Counted from the first letter of the stretch, positions 13,856-25,031 are shown. The stretch is DNA of 64,000 nt from Prostheceraeus crozeri (GCA_907163375.1 CAJQUW010016913.1:124001-188000), one strand, 5' to 3'. Made by a program: numbers and translations. Notes: generated by a model from the sequence alone, not told the origin.

Positions 13856-14132
13856 ACGTCACTACTCCCCATACTTGGGGCTTGAACGGTGCTGACATAG
13901 TCAGACTTACGGAGCGCTGTAGTACTTTTAGTCCGGATGCCCTTCCTGCCGACTTCCAATGACACCTTCGGGGCTCGACCTCTGGACCAAAAGATCGCTA
14001 GGCCAAGCACTTAACCACTGTGCCACGGAGACCGGATGCCCTTCCTGCCGACTTTCAATGACACCTTCGGGGCTCGACCTCTGGACCAAAAGATCGCTAG
14101 GCCAAGCACTTATCCACTGTGCCACGGAGACC
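13856..14132 (-). mobile_element. tRNA-derived SINE with a doubled head
   Basis: Read on the minus strand, the element begins ggtctccgtggcacagtgg, which fits a pol III A box (tggcacagtgg). A B-box-like ggtcgagcccc lies about 40 bases further on. This 99-100 bp head occurs twice in tandem (14132-14034 and 14033-13934). It is followed by a non-tRNA body (13933-13856) with gtcagcaccgttcaagcccc and agtagtgacg. The same body follows the 27-copy head array at 25032-27757, and related single copies are at 19539 and 52531. The dimer therefore looks like an early step of the head amplification seen at 25 kb. An intact cloverleaf is not visible, so it is not a tRNA gene. Confidence 0.85.
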
Positions 14133-15589
14133 ACATAATAGATGACTGTGAAAAGCGAGTGGCATCTTATGAGCACGACAACACACATACATCAAAGCAC
14201 ACATATGAATATGGAATGCACGCAGCGTAAATTTTTGAATTATTTTGCTCGACTTATTCAAAAACTGACTGGTAAAAATCTTACAACATAAAAAACTAAA
14301 ATATCGGGACATTTGTCAGAAAATCGGGACTGCTGAAAATGGCAATAAAATCGGGACAGTTTTTTTACATATTTACATACAGCTGTACATATTTTTAGCA
14401 GCTAATCCTTTCTTGGGCAAACGGAACAACAAACGGAAGTGAGATTCACTATGAAATGAAATCACCTCTCGTCAGCTGCCATCAACTTGGTTCGAGCCTT
14501 AGTCGAGTGAAATCTAGGACTTTAAAATAGGTACACTCTGCATTCTTGCTAAACACTCAGCACAAGAAGACAAGAGATTGGGATAAATGACAACTCGGAC
14601 ACATGGAAGAAATGCTCCCTGACGAGCCTGATGCTCCTTGATGTGCTACAGAGTATAAACAAGGTTCAATTATTTTCAATTTCTTTTAATTCTAAATACG
14701 GTGTTCTATCAACTCGATGTAGTACACAGGGCATCATAGAATCCCCCAAGACATTGTATGCCATGGTCTAGCCCCAGGCTATGGAAAAGGTCAGGATTTT
14801 CTGCATTTTTGCACATTCGGTGATTAAATCCATAAACGACAGTTGATGACTTTGTGGTGATCATTAATGCTGAAGTTTTCAAACCAACCGGACTTATGAC
14901 GACAAACGATTATAATTCTAAGAAAAACAGTCTAGCAAGTTGAAGTTCAGACAACACCTGCAGACGCACTCTCAATGACGAATATTCAAAACAACTCTCA
15001 TTCATATACAGAAATCAGAGCAGGAACCATGTCAAGGCCTGGTGCTTTAGAAACATGACCGGGCCGGTCACGGGCAGCAGATTTTCAAGATAATTTCACA
15101 TTTCCTTTATACAGTGTTGATACACTATCGAGTTCAATTTGATCAGTTGGCAATCATGTCTATCATGACAACCGCTGTAATATCATTGATCAAACGCTGG
15201 CATCAGGGCTGGGATATGACATTCTCTGACACAAACACATAATCTTATCCCTAAGTAAGATATCAATGAAGACCAGCGCGCTCTCTAACACACACGTCAT
15301 GGAAGACTGATAACTACGAGATATGACGAAAGTTATTGAGAACATGGGAACTACCCTTGTGGGCGTGAGGCATAATCACGGGTCTAAAAGCAATGACGGG
15401 TTTAAATACTTCAAATTATGAGTACATACACGTGCTTTGCACATCTAAAGCAGCATTTTCTTGATGACTACGCACCAGTTTTCTTAGCGCATGGATGCTC
15501 AGATGTTAATTCTAAACAGGTAAACTTCTTGCGTGAATCATGAAAATGAACTATTCAAGCTAATGTCACTTGTCTTCAAAACCACCTTG
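14133..15589. other. AT-rich spacer, no gene seen
   Basis: Unique-looking AT-rich sequence. I see no open frame of note, no tandem array and no convincing inverted ends. Only short simple runs are present. Confidence 0.5.
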
Positions 15590-16140
15590 GCGAAGGTTTT
15601 GAATGTCTTTTAAACCAAGCAGGCTGTGGCTACCAGATTTCTTATAGCCTACTTTCTACGTATTATGTAACTTTTGACAGAAGGATAATAAATTTGGCAT
15701 ACTACGTGAGAGCCATTTCAACATTTGAATGTTTGGAATGTATTGGCTGATTTCGGTATATATTCTTGATGAAATAAGCTGAGATAACATAAAGCATTTT
15801 CCTATCAGCAAGAATATGTTTACATATGAGAAGTTTTTGAATTTGAAATTATCTACTTATCATGCATGCTTGAAATTTGAAGTTCCTATCATTTTTGTAC
15901 TTTTTAGATCTGCATCTAATCGGTAATTCATTTTTCGAATCATGTTGCTGTCAGCCTCAGTGTCTCGATAAAAGTCACCGAAAAGGGTCGTTCCTTCACC
16001 TGCAGAAACTAAATACTAAAATGTGCGATTTTAGTGCTATTTGAGTTTGAATTACTTGACCTCTGACCTCATCTAATACAATGATGCAATCCAAGAGTGA
16101 TTAATAATCAACTTTATCAACCACCTTGAACAGGTCTTCC
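15590..16140 (+). repeat. Dispersed ancient repeat, copy 1
   Basis: Blocks of this stretch match the inverse complement of 24013-24353 in the same order. Examples are tttaaaccaagcaggctgt (about 15611), tttttgtactttttaga (about 15893), tctaatacaatgatg (about 16071) and tcaaccaccttgaac (about 16118). The copies differ in length and have many substitutions, so the repeat is old. No coding capacity is visible and the class is unknown. Confidence 0.65.
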
Positions 16141-16613
16141 GATCAGTGTGTGGTTTATTAGCTTTCTTGTCATCAAACTGGTATGACAGTTTGAGAGATC
16201 AGCAGCTCCCAAGTGAGGCGAGGGTTAAAAGTAAAACATGCCGCAGATCGGGCCAATGACGAAAATGAAAAGCTGCACAGGACCGAAGCCATGCCAGGGA
16301 CGAAGACCCAGGCCGTTCACTCTGACTGTAATCCGCATACTTAGCGGTTATTCCTATCGCTATGCATGTGTAGCAACATTCCAACTTCATCTGAAAAAAG
16401 ACACTACACATGTACATTATTCTATTATATCAGTGCCAAGCATATACCGTAAAACCACTATTTGAACGGCACCTCTAATTTAACGACACTTTGATGAATT
16501 CATCTCCTACATCAAGTGCATGACTGAAATAATCTTCTGCAAAGCGTGTAAAACAGGAAAATAGTTTGCAGAATGCTATGGAGCTATTTTTAGAGACTGG
16601 GAAGTTCCATTCA

Positions 16614-17106
16614 ATGGAGTTCGACAAGGAATTCGACGAGAAACTCATCTGTTGGGTTCGTCAGCAACCACAGAAAAAGTTCCGCGTCAGCCGCAAGATA
16701 ATCCAGAAACAGGCACTCGCTTTGTAGACAGACGAGGATTTCAAAGCGAGCAACGGCTGGTTGGACAAGTTTTCACTTCGCTACAACTTGGTCTCACGCC
16801 GCCCTACAAAGACCTGTCAGAAAGAGCCAAAACAGTACGCCGAGAAGATCGTGAATTACATTTTGTTCGTCGAACAGTGCCGTCGTACCAACAGGACTGA
16901 CCAACGCTCTCGACGGCTCGGAGGATTGCCAGATCCATTGTTTCAAGCCACACTCGGACGGTCCAATTCAGACTGGTTTGCAACTTCTCCGGCAAGCCCG
17001 AGCCAATGCTGGTGTCGAACGTGGAATCAATCAGAACTTTGACGATGATGCTGAAGGTGATGCGAATGACGAGGACAGCTACAACAGCGCGCGACGTGTC
17101 ACTTGA
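16614..17106 (+). pseudogene. Pogo/jerky-type transposase, DNA-binding and tail parts only
   Basis: The first part (16614 to about 16895) reads as a CENP-B-type helix-turn-helix half: WVRQQPQKKFRVSRKIIQKQ, then DEDFKASNGWLDKFSLRYNL. This is typical of pogo, Tigger and jerky transposases, which bind the element's ends. It has one in-frame stop between the two helices' segments. The second part, in another frame from about 16894, reads LTNALDGSEDCQIHCFKP and an acidic tail (DDDAEGDANDED) ending at a stop at 17106. This matches the far C-terminus of such transposases. The whole DDE catalytic core (normally about 200-250 residues) is missing between them, so an internal deletion made a non-autonomous element. 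The family assignment rests on motif recognition. Confidence 0.8.
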
Positions 17107-17292
17107 TTTTCACTAGTGAGTTTGTGATTTCTAACCAGTGATTACCGGTAACCTATGTTTGTTAACTTTTGTCAAATAGATATATGCAGAGTTCTTATGT
17201 TGTATGTTTTCGCTTTTCATCTATAAAATTTACAGATTTAAGACAAAAATTACTGAAAATTTCATCTCTAAGTTCTGATCAGCTAGTCGAAA

Positions 17293-18636
17293 AATAGAAC
17301 GGCACTCTCCAATTAAACGGCACTCTCTAATTGAACGGCACTCTCTAATTGAACGGCACTCTCTAACAGAACGGCACTCTCTAATAGAACGGCACTCTCT
17401 AATAGAACGGCACTCTCTAATTGAACGGCACTCTCTAATAGAACGGCACTCTCTAATAGAACGGCACTCTCTAATAGAACGGCGCTCTCTAATAGAACGG
17501 CACTCTCTAATAGAACGGCACTCTCTAATAGAACGGCACTCTCTAATAGAACGGCACTCTCTAATAGAACGGCACTCTCTAATAGAACGGCACTCTCTAA
17601 TAGAACGGCGCTCTCTAATAGAACGGCACTCTCTAATAGAACGGCACTCTCTAATTGAACGGCACTCTCTAATTGAACGGCACTCTCTAATAGAACGGCA
17701 CTCTCTAATTGCACGGCACTCTCTAATAGAACGGCACTCTCTAATAGAACGGCACTCTCTAATTGAACGGCACTCTCTAATTGAACGGCACTCTCTAATT
17801 GAACGGCACTCTCTAATTGAACGGCACTCTCTAATTGCACGGCACTGTCTAATTGAACGGCACTCTCTAATTGCACGGCACTGTCTAATTGAACGGCACT
17901 CTCTAATAGAACGGCACTCTCTAATTGCACGGCACTCTCTAATAGAACGGCGCTCTCTAATAGAACGGCACTCTCTAATTGAACGGCACTCTCTAATTGA
18001 ACGGCACTCTCTAATAGAACGGCACTCTCTAATTGCACGGCACTCTCTAATAGAACGGCGCTCTCTAATTGAACGGCACTCTCTAATAGAACGGCGCTCT
18101 CTAATAGAACGGCACTCTCTAATTGAACGGCACTCTCTAATTGAACGGCACTCTCTAATTGAACGGCACTCTCTAATTGAACGGCACTCTCTAATAGAAC
18201 GGCGCTCTCTAATAGAACGGCACTCTCTAATTGAACGGCACTCTCTAATTGAACGGCACTCTCTAATTGAACGGCACTCTCTAATTGCACGGCACTGTCT
18301 AATTGAACGGCACTCTCTAATAGAACGGCACTCTCTAATTGCACGGCGCTCTCTAATTGAACGGCACTCTCTAACAGAACGGCGCTCTCTAATAGAACGG
18401 CACTCTCTAATTGAACGGCACTCTCTAATTGAACGGCACTCTCTAATTGAACGGCACTCTCTAATTGAACGGCACTCTCTAATAGAACGGCGCTCTCTAA
18501 TAGAACGGCACTCTCTAATTGAACGGCACTCTCTAATTGAACGGCACTCTCTAATAGAACGGCACTCTCTAATAGAACGGCACTCTCTAATTGAACGGCA
18601 CTCTCTAATAGAATGGCACTCTCTAATTGAACGGCA
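17293..18636. repeat. 18-bp array, about 75 copies, inside the pogo element
   Basis: The unit is gaacggcactctctaatt with common variants aataga, attgca, ggcgctctc and ggcactgtc. The unit derives from the subterminal sequence of the host element at about 16463-16481. Variant types are mixed through the array rather than blocked. Because 18 is a multiple of 3, the minus strand stays open for 482 codons (a six-residue SIRECR-like repeat) and a second frame for 343; neither is a credible protein. Confidence 0.95.
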
Positions 18637-18799
18637 GTGCGGGGAAAGGTTTGAAAAATAGAGCGGCATGCCGTTCAAATAGGGGTTTTACGGTATTTGA
18701 TGGTCCTATCAACAGAATTCGAAGTTGAATTTAGTTACGATAGCATGAGCCTATCGTATGGTTATAGCTGATCTTTCACCAGCTGTTGATCATGTACTG

Positions 18800-19466
18800 A
18801 TAAAGGCAGTCTGAACTTTCTACGTGGCAGATGCTCAGGTGATATGCCCACGTGGAGAAACAGAGGCACAATGAAAGCGACTACTTTGGAGGACAGCAAG
18901 TGCGACAATGTTACCCGTTTCTGCTACTTGGGAGTCATGCTGGATTCCGGTGGTGGAACGGAGGCAGCTGTGACTGCGCGAATTCAATCGGATTGGACGA
19001 AATTCTGAGAACTGTCACCTATCCTGACCAGTCGTGCTACTCCACACTGGATGAAGGGCTCTTGCGTCAGAACCTGCATGACTTACGGAAGTGAGACTTG
19101 GGCTTTGACAGCTGTAGAAAGAGGAGGATGATGCGTCGTGTGTTTCTCGAAGACTTTCTGGCGCTCCTGAACCTGCAGTCGGTCGATGAAGCCATGAGTG
19201 TGTGCAGATTGCGATGGTGCGGCCACGTGGTGTGGAAAGAAAACAGCGATTGGGTGAAGTATGGAAGAAGATGAAGATGAGCGGACCAACACTGAGAGGC
19301 CGCCCAAGGAAGACCTGGGAAGAAACAGTGTCCGCAGACTGTCGGCAATGGGCCTCAAAGAAGCCAACGCGCTTGATCGGAACAACTGGATGCATCCCAT
19401 GAAGAATCATCGTCCAACCCAACGGAGTTGGAGAAAAGAACGTCGAACGGAGGAACTAAAGTAAGT
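18800..19466 (+). mobile_element. LINE 3' end (reverse transcriptase C-terminal region)
   Basis: The plus strand reads FCYLGVMLDSGGGTEAAVTA near 18920. It continues with a DWTKF-x-ELSPILTSRA stretch and then TCMTYGSETWALT. After an internal gap near 19110 it reads CRLRWCGHVVWKENSDWVK and GRPRKTWEETVSADCRQW. This is the classic end of LINE ORF2 proteins in many invertebrates, downstream of the reverse transcriptase. The tail gaggaactaaagtaagtaag ends the copy. It carries a stop after DWTKF and frame changes, so it is a 5'-truncated dead copy. The exact clade is not resolved. It lies between the two pogo elements. Confidence 0.8.
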
Positions 19467-19538
19467 AAGTCTCCATCTTCGCCCTTCGGTAAATGCGTAG
19501 TCCGAAAATGTAAGTGGAACGATAAATTACTATTTGGT

Positions 19539-19705
19539 GGTCTCCTTCTCACGGTGGTTATGTGCTTGTTATAGCGATCTTTCGGTGCAGAGGTCGAGCC
19601 CCGAAAATGTCATTAGAATTCATCAGGAAGGTCATCTAGACTGAAATATCACAACGCTTCAGATTAAAGTCATCACCGTCCAAGCCCCCAGTGACCTTTA
19701 ACCAT
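19539..19705 (+). mobile_element. Diverged single-head copy of the tRNA-derived SINE
   Basis: Starts ggtctccttctcacggtggt, has cagaggtcgagccccgaaa in the B-box position, and continues through the body (caccgtccaagcccccagtg) to about 19705. It has one head only. Substitutions compared with the 13.9-kb and 25-kb copies show that it is older. It helps define the full SINE as head plus body of about 170-185 bp. Confidence 0.75.
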
Positions 19706-20651
19706 CGTTTTTTGTAAGTCTCCATTTCACTGGATTAAACCTTAGCACTTTGGCGATAGATTGTTAATTTAGTTACTATCTATCGTAATAAGAAGATATC
19801 ATCCGCGCCGTAGGCGGGAGAAGGAACATAAAAAATAAGTTGAACTGACTACCGACTTACTGTGAGAGAAGATAAGATACCCATGAGTCATTCGTTGTTG
19901 TACTGTGTGACCTCAGAATTCATGTGAAGCCTCGACCTCACGAGTCGCCGCAACCCTTTCATCTTCAACCTCAGCCTCCTGAGAATCACAGATCAGAACA
20001 GCCTGCCTCGGAATAATGACATTGGGAGGGAAGAACAGCACTTCAGATTAATCTCTACATATTTTATCATTGTCGATAAATACTTTGACACTTGATCAGC
20101 GCGGAGCATAATAACGGGAAAGGAATTTGTGTTAGGGAAATTGTTGGACGGGTGCCACAAATGAATATTTCATGACCTTTGCGTGAATCGTGTCAATGCC
20201 TCCCAACTGCATTACTGATTGTTTCGATGAAGAGGAGACATTGATTTCCAGACAATTTCGGGAAAATCTCTGCAGCCAAATCTTTTTTCATCTATTACTT
20301 TGATCTCGTTAAGAAACGAAGCGGTAGTTGAAGAAAGCACGATGGGAGACGCCAGGGGGAGGAACTTGGATACAACATTTTTCCTTCTTCTCAGGCAATC
20401 GAAATGAAGCCATTTGTAGCAGATCTGATGCACTTCGGAGAACAGTACGGTTATGAAAATTCATCCTTCTTAAACTACAGCTTGAATAAAGAAACTGAAT
20501 GAAGCAAATGAACTTGATAAACAACACTGCTTTTTTTTTAACATGAATATTTCTTCTACGCGTAGAATGGACATCGTGCAGGGCACATAGAATTTCCTGC
20601 GAGTGTCCACATTCTTTTCCGTTGGGACGTCGGGTTATCGTCGTTTGCTGA
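19706..20651. other. Spacer before the second pogo element
   Basis: Mixed AT-rich sequence. No domain is recognised in any frame. The long minus-strand frame that starts in the 17-bp array and runs into 20309-20650 loses its repeat character here and has no similarity I can name. Confidence 0.45.
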
Positions 20652-22576
20652 TACCGTATTTCTTTGAATAAGAGACGCCCTCGAATAAGAGACGCATCCG
20701 TGAGAGGAAAAAATTTAATAAGAGACGTCCTTGAATAAGAGACGCCCTTGAATAAGAGACGCCCTTGAATAAGAGACGCCCCTGAATAAGAGACGCCCTT
20801 GAATAAGAGACGCCCTTGAATAAGAGACGCCCCTGAATAAGAGACGCCCTTGAATAAGAGACGCCCTGAATAAGAGACGCCCTTGAATAAGAGACGCCCT
20901 GAATAAGAGACGCCCTTGAATAAGAGACGCCCTTGAATAAGAGACGCCCCTGAATAAGAGACGCCCTTGAATATGAGACGCCCTCGAATAAGAGACGCAT
21001 CCGTGAGAGGAAAAAATTTAATAAGAGACGCCCCTGAATAAGAGACGCCCTTGTATAAGAGACGCCCTTGAATAAGAGACGCCCTTGAATAAGAGACGCC
21101 CCTGAATAAGAGACGCCCCTGAATAAGAGACGCCCTTGAATAAGAGACGCCCCTGAATAAGAGACGCCCCTGAATAAGAGACGCCCTTGAATAAGAGACG
21201 CCCTTGAATAAGAGACGCCCCTGAATAAGAGACGCCCCTGAATAAGAGACGCCCCTGAATAAGAGACGCCCCTGAATAAGAGACGCCCTTGAATAAGAGA
21301 CGCCCCTGAATAAGAGACGCCCCTGAATAAGAGAGGCCCTGAATAAGAGACGCCCCTGAATAAGAGACGCCCTTGAATAAGAGACGCCCTCGAATAAGAG
21401 ACGCATCCGTGAGAGGAAAAAATTTAATAAGAGACGCCCTTGAATAAGAGACGCATCCGTGAGAGGAAAAAATTTAATAAGAGACGCCCTTGTATAAGAG
21501 ACGCCCTTGAATAAGAGACGACCTTGAATAAGAGACGCCCTTGAATAAGAGATGCCCCTGAATAAGAGACGCCCTCGAATAAGAGACGCATCCGTGAGAG
21601 GAAAAAATTTAATAAGAGACGCCCTTGAATAAGAGACGCATCCGTGAGAGGAAAAAATTTAATAAGAGACGCCCTTGTATAAGAGACGCCCTTGAATAAG
21701 AGACGACCTTGAATAAGAGACGCCCTTGAATAAGAGATGCCCCTGAATAAGAGACGCCCTTGAATAAGAGACGCCCCTGAATAAGAGACGCCCTTGAATA
21801 AGAGACGCCCCTGAATAAGAGACGCCCCTGAATAAGAGACGCCCTTGAATAAGAGACGCTCCTGAATAAGAGACGCCCTTGAATAAGAGACGCCCTTGAA
21901 TAAGAGACGCTCCTGAATAAGAGACGCCCCTGAATAAGAGACGCCCCTGAATAAGAGACGCCCTTGAATAAGAGACGCCCTTGAATAAGAGACGCCCTTG
22001 AATACGAGACGCCCTTGAATAAGAGAGCCCCTGAATAAGAGACGCCCCTGAATAAGAGACTACTTGAATAAGAGACGCCCCTGAATAAGAGACGCCCCTG
22101 AATAAGAGACGCCCCTGAATAAGAGACGCCCCTGAATAAGAGACGCCCTGAATAAGAGACGCCCCTGAATAAGAGACGCCCTTTAATAAGAGACGCCGCT
22201 GAATAAGAGACGCCCTTGAATAAGAGACGCCCTTGAATAAGAGACGCCCTGAATAAGAGACGCCCTGAATAAGAGACGCCCTTGAATAAGAGACGCACCT
22301 GAATAAGAGACGCCCCTGAATAAGAGACGCCCCTGAATAAGAGACGCCCCTGAATAAGAGACGCCCTTGAATAAGAGACGCCCCTGAATAAGAGACGCCC
22401 CTGAATAAGAGACGCCCTCGAATAAGAGACGCCCCTGAATAAGAGACGCCCCTGAATAAGAGACGCCCTTGAATAAGAGACGCCCTTGAATAAGAGACGC
22501 CCCTGAATAAGAGACGCATTAATCAGGGATCTGAAAAAAAATGAGAGACGCGTCTCTTATTCAAAGAAATACGGTA
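20652..22576. mobile_element. Pogo-like non-autonomous element filled with a 17-bp satellite
   Basis: The first 28 bases from 20651 (ataccgtatttctttgaat onward) are matched perfectly in inverse at 22550-22577. Both ends lie at TA (20652-20653 and 22575-22576). The interior is almost entirely a 17-bp array whose unit, gaataagagacgccctt, is the sequence directly inside the left end. At the right end a direct-orientation piece meets the inverted end to give the palindrome gagacgcgtctc (22545-22556), as in the 16.4-kb element. There is no transposase. Assignment to the pogo group rests on the TA site, the taccgta terminus shared with the 16.4-kb element, and the shared layout. Confidence 0.85.
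20664..22517. repeat. 17-bp array, about 105 units, with interspersed 39-bp inserts
   Basis: The unit is gaataagagacgcccttg or its cccctg form (17 bp), with occasional 16-bp units. A block containing catccgtgagaggaaaaaat recurs six times (about 20695, 20998, 21404, 21449, 21589, 21638). Sequence from about 21403 recurs about 187 bp later, so larger segments have duplicated as well. Three copies of 17 bp give a 17-residue peptide period, hence open minus-strand frames up to 365 codons that are not genes. Confidence 0.95.
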
Positions 22577-22594
22577 TCCGCGAAATTCTTTGGT

Positions 22595-22778
22595 TTATCG
22601 CTTTTCAGCAAAATTAGTAGAGCACACACGAGAACGGTTTGACGGTGTAAAATAGGTTCTTCCAATTTTATCAGTCCATAATTTTCGCATTTTCTCATCC
22701 GATGGAAATGTATAGAAGCATACATTATTTATGTTATTATCACTATTCTGGCAATAAAAAAACGCAACACTGCACCAT
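22595..22778 (-). pseudogene. THAP zinc-finger domain relic
   Basis: From the ATG at 22778 the minus strand starts MVQCCVF. After a one-base frame change in a run of seven T it reads YCQNSDNNINNVCFYTFPSD, then a KLWTDKIGR-x-x-FTPSNRS segment and VCSTNF, with a stop at 22595. The FP, W, P and VCS-x-x-F positions are those of the THAP DNA-binding finger (C2CH). The usual final His is Asn here. THAP fingers occur in host transcription factors and at the N-terminus of P-element-like transposases; which one this was cannot be told. The length of about 60 residues is short for a THAP domain (usually 80-90). The frame change in a homopolymer could also be an assembly error. Confidence 0.6.
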
Positions 22779-24012
22779 GATGGTAGTCGAATGCCGACGG
22801 ACAATGAATAAGTGAATTTTATTTCTGCGCGCAGTCTCTAGACACATTTCAACGCCTGTGTGTAACCTCCTCTGCAACACCGAGCAGCGTATGATTCTAT
22901 CTTTCCTGTGTCTCTGTCCGTGGTGACGTCACAGTCAATTCTCTTTTCGCCTGCTGTGAGCAAAGGACGCTACTTGACATGGGGGCAGGTGTTAAAGATT
23001 GAGACTAAGTCGAAAATTCGACCAAACTACACCTTTGATGACCATGAACATCTTCATCACATTGCGCCACTTATTAAAACATACTCCAAAATAAGTCGAA
23101 AATTCAGTTGTGGTAACTATATGAACCGAGAATATATCAAGTTTGAAGTTGATGTTATCATCCATCACTTTTCATTATTGATTTATTGACTTCTGATGCT
23201 ACTTCCTAACTGTATATTGGTCTCACGATTCCCAGGATTGAGGCGAATTGAAATACACAGACGATTAATGTCATCATTATTAGAGTTTCTTTTTCAAACG
23301 GAGAGGTGACTCAGTAGGTTAACCCTCGTCCCATGGGGTATTTTTCAGAACGTCCCCCCTTTTCCTGCTGATCTCCCAAACTATTAAACATCGATCGAAA
23401 AGGGATTGTAAGGGGATTCAGAAGAATAGCATCGGTTTTATTTTGCGTTTAAACAGCGTTTTTATTTAGGTAAAAAACGCAAATTTTCAACTAATTTCCA
23501 TTATATCCATCGTTGTTGTTTATCCTGTTGTTTTATATATACATTTTTAATTTCCTTAACCTATGATGACCATTGTCCTATTGTATTTCCACCATCAGCA
23601 TCTGTAGTTGGTACAGTATATTAGACGTCTGTTTTGAACGTGTATACGGCAGTGTTTGGAATCCATGGTATTAGTATATTAGCAGTAAGAATGAGTAGTA
23701 TTACAAGTCTTCAGATTTCCACTTTTACCAGATATTCGGCCAAAGCTGATCAATTTTAATTCGTTGCCACGAGAAAGCTCTATTGAGTTGTTCTAACTGA
23801 TTAATCCAATGGTTACAGTAGCATTGCCTTTGTACACTTGCGGATTGGAGAACGCCATCAATCATCATTAGGACTACTTTAACTAATAATTTAAATTAGT
23901 AAGCATTATATTCTATTATAAATGGCTGCTGGGATGATTTTCATCATCGTATGAGAATTATATCACTATCTGGATAATGACAACAAAAACTTATAAACGA
24001 TGCACTAATCGA
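22779..24012. other. AT-rich spacer, no gene seen
   Basis: Contains a 93-codon frame at 22908-23189 (plus) without recognisable domains. A tRNA-A-box-like word, gtgactcagtaggttaa, lies near 23307 with no matching B box. Nothing else stands out. Confidence 0.45.
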
Positions 24013-24353
24013 AAGATTTGGTCAAGGTGGTTAATAAAATGATGACTATCAATTGCTAACAGATTTCATCATTGTATTAGAAGAGGTCGATGGTCAAATA
24101 ATTCGAACTTTTAGTTCAATTTAAATCGCACTAAAATTCATCTTCTGAAATCGCTCAGTTGTCTCATGCAGATGTAAATAATTGTTTTCCTATACTTCAT
24201 CTGTTAAAAATCTTCAATATGCGATAGATATGTATTAGACACACGTCAATATAGACATTCTATATACATCAAGAACTAAAAAGTACAAAAATAATAAAAA
24301 ATCATATTTGAATTTCAAATGTCAATTTCAAAACAGCCTGCTTGGTTTAAAAG
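24013..24353 (-). repeat. Dispersed ancient repeat, copy 2 (inverted relative to copy 1)
   Basis: The inverse complement of 15590-16140, with several internal gaps. Shared blocks include acagcctgcttggtttaaa (about 24334), gtacaaaaat (about 24290), catcattgtattagaagaggtc (about 24069, read as shared in shorter pieces) and caaggtggttaataa (about 24023). The two copies flank about 8 kb that holds both satellite-bearing pogo elements. Confidence 0.6.
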
Positions 24354-25031
24354 ATTCGCCCGTAGGGCGATGGTAGAAGGCCAGTGCTGCATTCAATCCG
24401 GTTATGATCCCTTCCTCGGTACTGCTGGCCAATGAAGGCTGTCTCACATGTGACTTGTCACTGACTTCGCGCTTCAATCATCTGGAATCTTCCCTGAAGA
24501 AAGCCTTCCTGTAAGCCTTTGCTTCCGTATTCGTCTCCATTATGACTAAGCACGACAATGAGTGTAAGATCGAACCTCACAATTCATTATGTGTCATTCA
24601 CGCAATCAGACGATTGATTCAAGTTAAAGTTTCCCACTTAGTTGCTGTGAAGTTCAGCTGGAGATGATCAGTAAGAGTTCTGTGTGCATTCAATGTGCTA
24701 ATCCAACATCAAGCTAAACGCATTGAATTGTTTTGGATTTTCGCATTTATCTAGAAACGTCTGACATCCGGTGATCAATATCTCCAGCAATGAGACATTC
24801 GAAAGCAGCACACATTACTGTGCTGTATTACAGTCTGTATTAGTCAATGAAATGTTCCATACGTAGCATTGTGTGATTGATGTCAAAAGATAATGCAGAT
24901 TTTAAAGAAAGCTCCACACCACAGTATATGTTCTATTGCGGCTTTCATGTTCATCAATATCTATGTTAACACTCGACGTGTGACATGTCTACAAATCGCT
25001 AGTTCTTCTTCCACATTTTCAATGTCGTAGT
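24354..25031. other. Spacer with a possible second SINE-like head
   Basis: At 24358-24415 there is a weak pol III promoter pair: tggtagaagg as a possible A box and ggttatgatcc as a possible B box, about 30 bases apart. No second copy is found in the window, so this is only suggestive. The remainder is AT-rich with no gene seen. Confidence 0.3.

Larger units (their letters stand above)
16445..18695 (+). mobile_element. Pogo-type DNA transposon relic with internal 18-bp satellite
   Basis: The left end taccgtaaaaccactatttg (from 16445) is matched in inverse by the right end (to 18695), which reads taccgtaaaacccctatttg on the other strand. The match continues to gaacggca. Both ends abut TA, the target duplication of the Tc1/mariner superfamily. 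Inside are a broken pogo/CENP-B-type transposase (16614-17106) and about 75 copies of an 18-bp unit (17293-18636). The unit copies the subterminal word ttgaacggcacctctaatt just inside the left end. Next to the right end, a direct-orientation unit meets the inverted end and makes the palindrome cggcatgccg (18664-18673). A second element at 20652 has the same plan. Confidence 0.85.

Noticed and set aside
17230-18678. 482-codon minus-strand open frame with a six-residue SIRECR-like repeat
   Set aside because: It is the 18-bp transposon-borne array read in a frame without stops. Period 18 keeps any stop-free frame open. A second frame is open too, and there is no codon or start context.
20309-22519. 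Long minus-strand frames with a 17-residue repeat (up to 365 codons)
   Set aside because: These are products of the 17-bp array. Frames shift wherever a 16-bp unit occurs, and the non-repeat extension has no similarity.
23300-23345. tRNA gene start (gtgactcagtaggttaa)
   Set aside because: A-box-like only. No B box or acceptor pairing at the expected distance.
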